From Halomonas sp. (GTDB taxonomy: Bacteria > Pseudomonadota > Gammaproteobacteria > Pseudomonadales > Halomonadaceae), in NCBI GenBank assembly GCA_007129225.1, contig SKVX01000146.1:1-6322 (forward strand): a stretch of 6,322 bases of DNA, given 5' to 3'. The position numbers and the translations under genes are program-made. Numbering within the stretch: the first letter of the stretch is position 1; each line of letters opens with the position of its first letter. The notes under the pieces are model-generated. The model was not told where the DNA came from. It did not search any database and saw nothing but the letters and a program-made list of their open reading frames with translations. Below are positions 1 through 5,328 of this stretch, piece by piece.

Positions 1-1165
1 GGGTCTCGTTGAGCTGGCCTGCCATGCCCGGCGTTTCATCATTACCGGCGAAGAATTCACCCAGTGCATCCATGTCCTCGCCGATCACCAGGTTGAGCCG
101 GTCCTCATCCAGGGCCAGGGTGCCGTCGAGCTGTAGCGAGATACCCACGTCCGCCAACATGGCGAGCGTGCCCTCTTCCCCACCGCCCTGCCCCACACCG
201 CCGGCCAGGTCGGCACGCAGCCGCGACTCCACGGTACGCAGTGCGCTGTCGCCGAGCAGCTCGCCGGCCTGCCCCGTTTCGCTGTCGAAGGCGGTCAGCT
301 CGCCGGTGGTGCCCTTGAAGCTGTTGTAGGCCTCGACGAAGCCGGCCACCGCCTCACGCACCGCACGGGTGTCGCGCTCCACGTTGACGGTGCTGCTGCC
401 TTCCTGGGCAAGGCTGAGGGTGACATCCTGAATCGCCCCCTCCACCTGGTTGGAAGCGCTGGTGATGTCGATCCCGTTGACGGTCAGCTGTGCATCCTTG
501 CCAATATTGTCGACAGCCGTCGCTGTGTCGCTGAAGCCCACCCCATCGGCCAGGGTAACGTCGCCCCAGTTCATGCCGGTGATGGAGGCTTCCTGGCCTG
601 TCTCGTTAGACATCAGTGCCAGGCGGTAGCCTTCGCCATCGTTGACGATCGAGGCGCTGACCCCGGCCTGTTCGGCATTGATGGCGTCACGGATATCCGC
701 GAGCGTGCTATCGGCGGCGATACTGATCGGCAAGCTCTCCCCGCCTTCGTTGTCGGCATGAGCGAACTGCAGCTGCAACTCACCGCCGCCACTCACCACT
801 ACGTCATCCAGCGTCTCGATGCCCTCCAGCCGCGCCGTGGCATAGCTGCCGGCGGAGGCCAGGGTCTGGACCTCGACGTCGTAGCGCCCCGGGCTGGCGT
901 CGGAACCCGCAGCGGCCTGCACCGCCTCGCCGCTCACGTCGGCGGAGAGGCTCTGGAAGAGGGAGGGATCGTCCAGGGCACTGACCGCACCCTGGAATCC
1001 GGAGAGCGCCCCCTGCAGTTCACCATAGGCAGACAGTTGCACTTGCTGGGACTCGATCTGCTGCTCGATGGGTTCAAGTTTGCCGCGTTCGGCGTCGTTG
1101 AGCTGATCCAGCAGACCATTGAGGTCCAGGCCGGAGCCGATGCCGAGGGAGGAAATCGATGCCAT
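1..1165 (-). CDS. fliD: FliD, flagellar filament capping protein (hook-associated protein 2), 3' end cut by window edge
   Basis: FliD forms the cap at the distal end of the flagellum and helps exported flagellin fold into the filament. The 388 residues visible are the N-terminal part; family members are usually about 450-480 residues, so the C-terminus is missing off the left edge. The start MASISSLGIGSGLDLNGLL is the family's N-terminal signature and is followed by a Gln/Glu-rich helix (residues about 30-65, KLEPIEQQIESQQVQLSAYG). A second FliD hallmark, LTVNGIDITSASNQVEGAI, lies near residues 227-246 and opens the C-terminal domain, followed by a helix ending AYNSF near 278. There is no signal peptide, as expected for a type III flagellar export substrate. 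The ATG at 1165-1163 is supported by a GAAGG Shine-Dalgarno (1177-1173) seven bases upstream. A sigma-28 promoter lies just upstream, so this is probably a late flagellar gene transcribed independently of the GGDEF-EAL gene. Confidence 0.95.
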   Translation of the reverse strand, partial: MASISSLGIGSGLDLNGLLDQLNDAERGKLEPIEQQIESQQVQLSAYGELQGALSGFQGAVSALDDPSLFQSLSADVSGEAVQAAAGSDASPGRYDVEVQTLASAGSYATARLEGIETLDDVVVSGGGELQLQFAHADNEGGESLPISIAADSTLADIRDAINAEQAGVSASIVNDGEGYRLALMSNETGQEASITGMNWGDVTLADGVGFSDTATAVDNIGKDAQLTVNGIDITSASNQVEGAIQDVTLSLAQEGSSTVNVERDTRAVREAVAGFVEAYNSFKGTTGELTAFDSETGQAGELLGDSALRTVESRLRADLAGGVGQGGGEEGTLAMLADVGISLQLDGTLALDEDRLNLVIGEDMDALGEFFAGNDETPGMAGQLNET

Positions 1166-1209
1166 GGTACCGCCTTCACTATCCGGTGAATGTACTGCCT
1201 TACCTATCA

Positions 1210-1236
1210 GCTTCGGCGGGGTGAACGGAAACTTTA
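1210..1236 (-). promoter_or_regulatory. Sigma-28 (FliA) promoter of fliD
   Basis: Read on the minus strand, 1236-1229 is TAAAGTTT, followed by exactly 11 bases and then GCCGAAGC at 1217-1210. The gammaproteobacterial FliA consensus is TAAAGTTT-N11-GCCGATAA, so the -35 is perfect and the -10 matches its first five bases and one further A. The -10 ends 44 bases before the fliD ATG, which suits a short leader. It lies in the 102-base gap after the GGDEF-EAL stop. Flagellar control of fliD by this site follows from known family behaviour; activity has not been shown. Confidence 0.88.
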
Positions 1237-1267
1237 GCGCCGCACACAAACAATACCATTACGCTGG

Positions 1268-2572
1268 TCAGTCCAGTGGTGCCTCTCTCTGGCGAGCCAG
1301 CGCCTGCCAATCGCTCCGCTCGGGCCAATGCGCCAACCACTCGGCCAGCGCTTCGGGCGGCATCGGCCGGGCGATGCCGTACCCCTGGGCCAGCCGACAG
1401 CCCCGGGCCAGCAGCTCGCGGGCATGTTCCAGGGTTTCCACCCCTTCGGCCAGCAGCGTGCGCCCGAAGCGCCGGGCCATGTAGATGACGCTCTCGACGA
1501 TGGCCAGGTCACTGGGGTCGCTGAGCATATCGCGGACGAAGCTCTTGTCGACCTTGATCAGGTCCACCGGCAGCTGGCGCAGGTAGGTCAATGACGAGAA
1601 GCCGGTGCCAAAGTCGTCGATGGCCACCTCCACCCCCATCGCCTGGCAGCGGGAGATGGCGTCCAGTGCCGCCTCGATGTCATGCATGGCGGCCGTTTCG
1701 ACCACCTCGAGCTTGAGGCGGTCGCTGGTCATCAGGGGATTGAGCGACAGCAGTCCATCCAGGCGGTCCACGAAGTTCGGCGTCAAGAGGTGGGAAGGGC
1801 TGATGTTGACGCTCACCGGAAGACGAATGCCCAGCTGCTGCCAGCAGCCCAGCTGTGTCAGCGCTTCCCTGAGCACCCATTCACCCAGCGCCACCTCCAG
1901 CGGGGTGCCTTCGACCAGCGGCAGGAAGGTATCGGGGGGCTTCAACCCCTCTCTGGGGTGCTGCCAGCGCACCAGGGCCTCGAGCCCGATCACCTGGGCC
2001 GTGGCCATATCGATCTGGGGCTGGTAGTGAAGGCATAGTTCACCGCGCTCGATCGCCCGGGCGAATCGGCGTCGCTGGGCCAGGCGCTGCTGGAATAAGC
2101 GATCCTGTCCCGGGTCGAAGCGGTTCAGGGTGTTGCGTCCATTCTGCTTGGCACGGTACATCGCCTGCCTGGCATGGCGCAGCAGGCCATCGGACTCCGA
2201 GTGGTCGTCGGGATAGCTGGAGACTCCCAGGCTTGCCGTAATGGTCACCGTCTCACGGTCGAGTGAGAACGGCTCGGCAATGACCCCCAGCAACCTGCGC
2301 AAGACGTTATCATCGGCAGCTCCCTGGATCATCAGCACGAACTCGTCGCCGCCGGCATGAACGACGGCGTCGTGGCGATCCAGGTAGTGATCGAGCCGCT
2401 GCGCCAGGGCGGCGATCAACCGGTCGGCCCGCTGTTGGCCCAGTTGCTCGTTGACCCGCTTGAAGTGGTCGACGTCCAGGGCACAGACGGTGAGCTCCCC
2501 ATGGCACCGGATCGCCGTGGCAAGTGCTTCCTGCATCATTTTCGATAGCTGCATGACGTCGGACGCAATCAT
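1268..2572 (-). CDS. GGDEF-EAL protein, probable c-di-GMP phosphodiesterase
   Basis: A soluble 434-residue protein with no membrane segment. An N-terminal GGDEF domain (about 1-155) has Asp33 in LDVDHFK, Asn41, Asp50 and GGDEF at 74-78, so the core metal and guanine residues are present. However, the usual D-x-LTG-x-x-NR opening is absent, the RxxD inhibitory site reads DRHD (65-68), and the Arg two residues before GGDEF is His72. The EAL domain (about 170-415) has the full catalytic set: EALVR 198-202, Asn256, Glu292, Asp319-Asp320 in DDFGTG, Lys340, Glu376 and Glu379 in AEGVE, and Gln396. I infer that it mainly hydrolyses c-di-GMP to pGpG, with the GGDEF domain weak or regulatory. The start overlaps the preceding cyclase stop as ATGA, with a GGGAGAGG ribosome site seven bases upstream inside that gene. 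A stop codon lies just upstream in frame, so there is no longer N-terminus. Confidence 0.92.
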   Translation of the reverse strand: MIASDVMQLSKMMQEALATAIRCHGELTVCALDVDHFKRVNEQLGQQRADRLIAALAQRLDHYLDRHDAVVHAGGDEFVLMIQGAADDNVLRRLLGVIAEPFSLDRETVTITASLGVSSYPDDHSESDGLLRHARQAMYRAKQNGRNTLNRFDPGQDRLFQQRLAQRRRFARAIERGELCLHYQPQIDMATAQVIGLEALVRWQHPREGLKPPDTFLPLVEGTPLEVALGEWVLREALTQLGCWQQLGIRLPVSVNISPSHLLTPNFVDRLDGLLSLNPLMTSDRLKLEVVETAAMHDIEAALDAISRCQAMGVEVAIDDFGTGFSSLTYLRQLPVDLIKVDKSFVRDMLSDPSDLAIVESVIYMARRFGRTLLAEGVETLEHARELLARGCRLAQGYGIARPMPPEALAEWLAHWPERSDWQALARQREAPLD

Positions 2573-3936
2573 CGGGCATCCTCTCCCTCAGCCATGTCGG
2601 CAACCGACACGACGGCCCTTTCGGCCGTCATGACCTCGACCCGGTTGCGCCCTCCCTGCTTGGCGCGGTAAAGCGCACGGTCGGCGCGTATCAGCAGGTC
2701 ACGCGCCACGTCGCCGGGGTGATAGGCCGACAGGCCGATGCTGATGGTCACCGAGGCGCCTGGCAAGTCGGCGTCGGCCACATCGCTGCGAAGCCGCTCG
2801 GCCAGCTGCAGGGCGCCTTCCATGGGCGTACCCGCCAACAGCAGCGTGAACTCTTCCCCGCCCCAGCGCGCCAGCAGGTCGGTCTTGCGCAAGCGCCGCT
2901 GAACGCAGGCCGTCAGGGCCGTGAGTACGGCATCACCCACATCGTGGCCATGGGTATCGTTGACCGCCTTGAAGTGGTCGATATCGAACAGCATCAAGGC
3001 GAACTCGCCCCCCTCCTTCTCGGCCTGCCTGACAGCGGTGATCAGGGCACGGTCGAAGGTGCGACGATTGGCGGCGCCGGTCAGGTGATCGCGGCTGGCC
3101 TCACGCGTCAACGTCTGCTCCATCTGCTTGCGCTCGGCGATATTGTGGAACACCGACACATAGTGGCGCACCTCGCCATCGGCGCCCTTGACCGCGGTAA
3201 TCGACTGCCATACCGGATAGATCTCGCCACGCTTGTTGCGATTCCATATTTCGCCCTGCCAGTGACCTCTTGTCTTCAGCGACTGCCAGAGTCCGGCGTA
3301 GAAGCTGGCATCGTGGCGGCCGGACTTGAACATTCGCGGCGTATTGCCCAGGACCTCTTCGGCGGTGTAGCCGGTGATGGCGGTGAAGGCCTGGTTGACC
3401 CGCTCGATGCGCATCTCGGCGTTGGCGATCAGGGTGGCCTGGCCGGTCTCGAAGGCGGTGGCCAGCAGGCGCAACTCCTCTTCCTGACGTTTACGCTCGG
3501 AAATGTCCTCCTTGACGGTAATGAAGCTGATCACCTTGCCATGCTCATCCTTGATCGGCGTGATGACCTCGTACTCCCAGTACTCCTCACCACACTTGCG
3601 CCGGTTGAGCATCTCGCCACGCCATATCTCACCGCCCTGCAGTGTCCGCCAAAGCTCACGGTAGGTCTCGGGCGAGGTCTTGCCCGACTTGATCACTGAA
3701 GAGGTCCGGCCGATGAGTTCGTCGCGACTGTAGCCGGTGATAGCGATGAATCGCCGGTTGACATACAGCAGGCGCCCGCTGGGGTCGGTGATGGCGGTCG
3801 CCATGGGACTATGCTCCACGGCGGTATAGAAGTGCTTCAGCGATTGAACCAGGGTACCCGGCGAGTCACTTGCATCGATGTGGTCCCAGGCATCCGGCGA
3901 TGGATCGCCCGCCGGGAACTCATGTTGCTGCGTCAT
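2569..3936 (-). CDS. PAS-PAS-GGDEF diguanylate cyclase
   Basis: A cytoplasmic sensor protein of 455 residues predicted to make c-di-GMP from two GTP. There is no signal peptide or transmembrane segment. PAS domain 1 spans about 33-147 (AITGYS near 65, WRGEMLNRRK near 105-114, ending VKEDISERKR). PAS domain 2 spans about 155-270 (AITGYT near 186, WQGEIWNRNKRGE near 226-238, ending VFHNIAERK). Both resemble Aer/NifL-type PAS domains, some of which bind FAD, so redox sensing is possible but not shown. The GGDEF domain (about 275-435) has DHLTGAANR 283-291, Asp318 in FDIDHFK, Asn326, Asp335 and GGEEF 359-363. The product-inhibition site RKTD (350-353) sits the canonical five residues before GGEEF, so an active, feedback-inhibited cyclase is expected. 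The ATG at 3936 follows GGAGAGG (3950-3944) at seven bases. The stop overlaps the next gene's start. Confidence 0.94.
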   Translation of the reverse strand: MTQQHEFPAGDPSPDAWDHIDASDSPGTLVQSLKHFYTAVEHSPMATAITDPSGRLLYVNRRFIAITGYSRDELIGRTSSVIKSGKTSPETYRELWRTLQGGEIWRGEMLNRRKCGEEYWEYEVITPIKDEHGKVISFITVKEDISERKRQEEELRLLATAFETGQATLIANAEMRIERVNQAFTAITGYTAEEVLGNTPRMFKSGRHDASFYAGLWQSLKTRGHWQGEIWNRNKRGEIYPVWQSITAVKGADGEVRHYVSVFHNIAERKQMEQTLTREASRDHLTGAANRRTFDRALITAVRQAEKEGGEFALMLFDIDHFKAVNDTHGHDVGDAVLTALTACVQRRLRKTDLLARWGGEEFTLLLAGTPMEGALQLAERLRSDVADADLPGASVTISIGLSAYHPGDVARDLLIRADRALYRAKQGGRNRVEVMTAERAVVSVADMAEGEDAR

Positions 3937-3949
3937 GCATGGCCCTCTC

Positions 3950-4007
3950 CGGGAATTGGCTCATGGGGACGGCTGATGCTTCCCCTGTAAACCAATGTTA
4001 ATTCCCG
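3950..4007 (-). promoter_or_regulatory. Foldable 5' leader of the PAS-PAS-GGDEF gene
   Basis: In the predicted mRNA leader, CGGGAATT (4007-4000) and AATTCCCG (3957-3950) form a perfect 8-base inverted repeat around 42 bases. Inside it GGGGA (3985-3981) can pair with TCCCC (3969-3965). The downstream arm touches the GGAGAGG Shine-Dalgarno (3950-3944). A competing pairing ATTGG/CCAAT would share part of that arm. It does not resemble the GEMM c-di-GMP riboswitch consensus as I know it. A role in translation control is inference. Confidence 0.35.
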
Positions 4008-4017
4008 TCGCCACAAA

Positions 4018-4046
4018 TGTATAATTTCTGAAGAGGTTAATTTCGA
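4018..4046 (-). promoter_or_regulatory. Candidate sigma-70 promoter for the PAS-PAS-GGDEF operon
   Basis: On the minus strand TCGAAA (4046-4041) and TATACA (4023-4018) are separated by 17 bases; each matches the sigma-70 hexamer at four of six positions. This would put the transcript start near 4011 and give a leader of about 75 bases. A rival is TTGACG (4065-4060), five of six to the -35, but the hexamer 17 bases on is only AATTAA. The surrounding 3990-4130 is clearly AT-rich against a GC-rich background, which fits a promoter region. No sigma-28 or sigma-54 motif was found here. Confidence 0.35.
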
Positions 4047-4051
4047 TTTTA

Positions 4052-4065
4052 TTGACATGCGTCAA
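4052..4065. repeat. Short inverted repeat, possible operator
   Basis: TTGAC-ATGC-GTCAA is a 5-base inverted repeat around four bases in the AT-rich control region. It overlaps the alternative -35 TTGACG. It lacks the GC-rich stem and T-run of an intrinsic terminator, so a regulator-binding site is the likelier reading, but no known operator is recognised. Confidence 0.3.
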
Positions 4066-4081
4066 GATTATTGAGCCGCAT

Positions 4082-4139
4082 TGCACAATATCTGCACAGT
4101 TTTTGTACAACTAATTTCGCGCATGAATATTATTGTGCA
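4082..4139. repeat. Inverted repeat TGCACAATA / TATTGTGCA with internal palindrome
   Basis: TGCACAATA at 4082-4090 and TATTGTGCA at 4131-4139 are exact reverse complements 40 bases apart; the second copy includes the stop codon of the MotB-like gene. TGCACA recurs at 4093-4098, 11 bases (about one helical turn) from the first copy, and a perfect palindrome TTGTACAA lies at 4103-4110. The phased half-sites suggest protein binding. The stem is too AT-rich and its loop too long for a convincing terminator. Function is unknown. Confidence 0.35.
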
Positions 4140-5218
4140 TGAATGATCACCTCGACCCGGCGATTCTGGGCTCGCCCCTCGACGGTGTCATTGACCGCCA
4201 GCGGACGCGTATCGGCCAGGCCCACGGCACGCAGGCGCTGGGGGCTCACGCCGGCCCGCTCCAGGGCATGCACGATGGCGATGGCACGGGCGCTGGAGAG
4301 CACCCAGTTGGAGGGGAATTCCGCGGTCTGGATGGAGCGGCTGTCGGTGTGCCCTTCCACCGCCACCTCCCCGTCGTGACGCTGGATGACCTCGACCAGG
4401 CGCTGAACCAACGCCTGGCCATCCTCGGTCAGTTCGGCCTCGGCGGTGGGAAAGAGCCACTGATCCTCGACGCGAAGCTTGATCCCTTCGGCAACACGGG
4501 AGACCGACACGCCCTCGAGGTCCGGCAGGTAGGGTGCGTCCTCAACGCGCTCCTCGAGCGCCCGCTGCAGCGCCAGCGAACCGGTGATGGCTGTGGGCGA
4601 TACTTCCCGTACGCGCGCTGGGGGCCTGTCGGTGAGCACCAGCATGAAATCGGCCGGCGGGGAAGGCAGGTCATCCTCCTCCGTCAGCAGCGGCTGCGGC
4701 AGTCCGCGTTCAGCGGGGGCGATTCCCGGCACCATCCGTTCCGCCCGCTGCAAGAGCAGCGCCGACGGGGTAGGCGGTGCAACGAATGCCGGGGGGGCAT
4801 GTCGCTCAGCTGTTGCAGCCGGCATAGCCAGCAATGGAGGTGCCGCGGCAACCGGAGGCGGCGCCACTGGGCGCGGCAAGCCGGCAACGCCCAGTGCGGC
4901 GGAGAGCGCCCAGGAGCTCAGGTGGTCTGGCGAAGTCGACGGCGGCGAGTGGTTGCTCATCGCCCAGCGCAGTTCACCGGGCAGGGGAATGACCATGGGT
5001 TCCGGGGTGTCGCCGAGGCCAGTCGTGTCCGTACCACGATCACTGGCGTAGGTGATGGTAAACAGCAGCACCATCAGGGCCACCAGCAGCGTCATGATAT
5101 CCAGATAGCCGATCATCCAGGCACTGTCCTGGTCGGGGTCGGAATGGGTCGCCGTCAGCGACCCATGGCGCATGGGGCCACGATGATCGCTATCACCGCT
5201 GGAGTTCAATCGGGTCAT
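4130..5218 (-). CDS. MotB-like stator protein: one transmembrane helix plus OmpA-type peptidoglycan-binding domain
   Basis: A predicted inner-membrane protein of 362 residues whose C-terminus anchors to peptidoglycan. The only hydrophobic helix (about 35-57, WMIGYLDIMTLLVALMVLLF) carries Asp40 at the place of the proton-carrying Asp32 of MotB. A long linker (58-240) contains a Pro/Ala-rich stretch at 113-152. The OmpA/MotB domain (about 250-360) has EGHTDSR 288-294, NWVLSSARA 304-312 and EGRAQNRRVEV 347-357. MotB proteins are usually near 300 residues, so the linker accounts for the extra length. Proton-driven torque generation needs a MotA partner, and none lies on either side within the window. 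The ATG at 5218 has no clear Shine-Dalgarno; Met16 (codon 5173-5171) is an alternative start that also lacks one. Other OmpA-domain membrane proteins cannot be excluded, but the membrane Asp favours the MotB family. Confidence 0.82.
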   Translation of the reverse strand: MTRLNSSGDSDHRGPMRHGSLTATHSDPDQDSAWMIGYLDIMTLLVALMVLLFTITYASDRGTDTTGLGDTPEPMVIPLPGELRWAMSNHSPPSTSPDHLSSWALSAALGVAGLPRPVAPPPVAAAPPLLAMPAATAERHAPPAFVAPPTPSALLLQRAERMVPGIAPAERGLPQPLLTEEDDLPSPPADFMLVLTDRPPARVREVSPTAITGSLALQRALEERVEDAPYLPDLEGVSVSRVAEGIKLRVEDQWLFPTAEAELTEDGQALVQRLVEVIQRHDGEVAVEGHTDSRSIQTAEFPSNWVLSSARAIAIVHALERAGVSPQRLRAVGLADTRPLAVNDTVEGRAQNRRVEVIIHAQ

Positions 5219-5285
5219 CTGGACAGCCGGGTCGCCATGAACAGGCCGCCTAGCCTAACCGCAGATAAGTCGAGATGAAACGGGG

Positions 5286-5307
5286 AAAAGCGGCAGCTTG
5301 TGCCGCT
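5286..5307 (-). terminator. Probable intrinsic terminator of the upstream GGDEF-EAL gene
   Basis: In the minus-strand transcript AGCGGCA (5307-5301), loop CAAGC and TGCCGCT (5295-5289) form a perfect 7-base-pair GC-rich stem, followed by TTT (a run of four Ts counting the last stem base) and then CCCC. It begins 21 bases after the stop of the GGDEF-EAL gene. The T run is short, so termination may be incomplete. If it works, the MotB-like gene needs its own promoter in 5219-5285, where I found no convincing one. Confidence 0.6.
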
Positions 5308-5328
5308 ACTTGCCGGCGGCCGGTACGC

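Noticed and set aside
2719..3699. Plus-strand open frame of 326 codons opposite the diguanylate cyclase
   Set aside because: The minus strand encodes unmistakable PAS and GGDEF domains here; the antisense frame shows no family motif and no ribosome site I could recognise.
3937..4010. c-di-GMP riboswitch (GEMM class) upstream of the cyclase
   Set aside because: The leader can fold, but I could not find the conserved GEMM core or the tetraloop and receptor elements.
4052..4065. Hairpin TTGAC/GTCAA as terminator of the MotB-like gene
   Set aside because: The stem is only five pairs and AT-rich, and is followed by TAAAA rather than a T run in the minus-strand transcript.
4081..4096. Possible sigma-54 promoter (TTGCAC-N5-CTGCA) on the plus strand
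   Set aside because: The essential GG of the -24 element is TG, and no plus-strand gene lies downstream.
4130..5218. MotB-like gene as the ZorB component of a Zorya defence system
   Set aside because: No ZorA-type MotA homologue, helicase or nuclease is present; the neighbours are c-di-GMP and flagellar genes.
4133..5278. Plus-strand open frame of 381 codons opposite the MotB-like gene
   Set aside because: It mirrors a minus-strand gene with a clear transmembrane helix and OmpA motifs; its own translation is Gly/Arg/His-rich with no recognisable domain, as expected of a shadow in GC-rich DNA.
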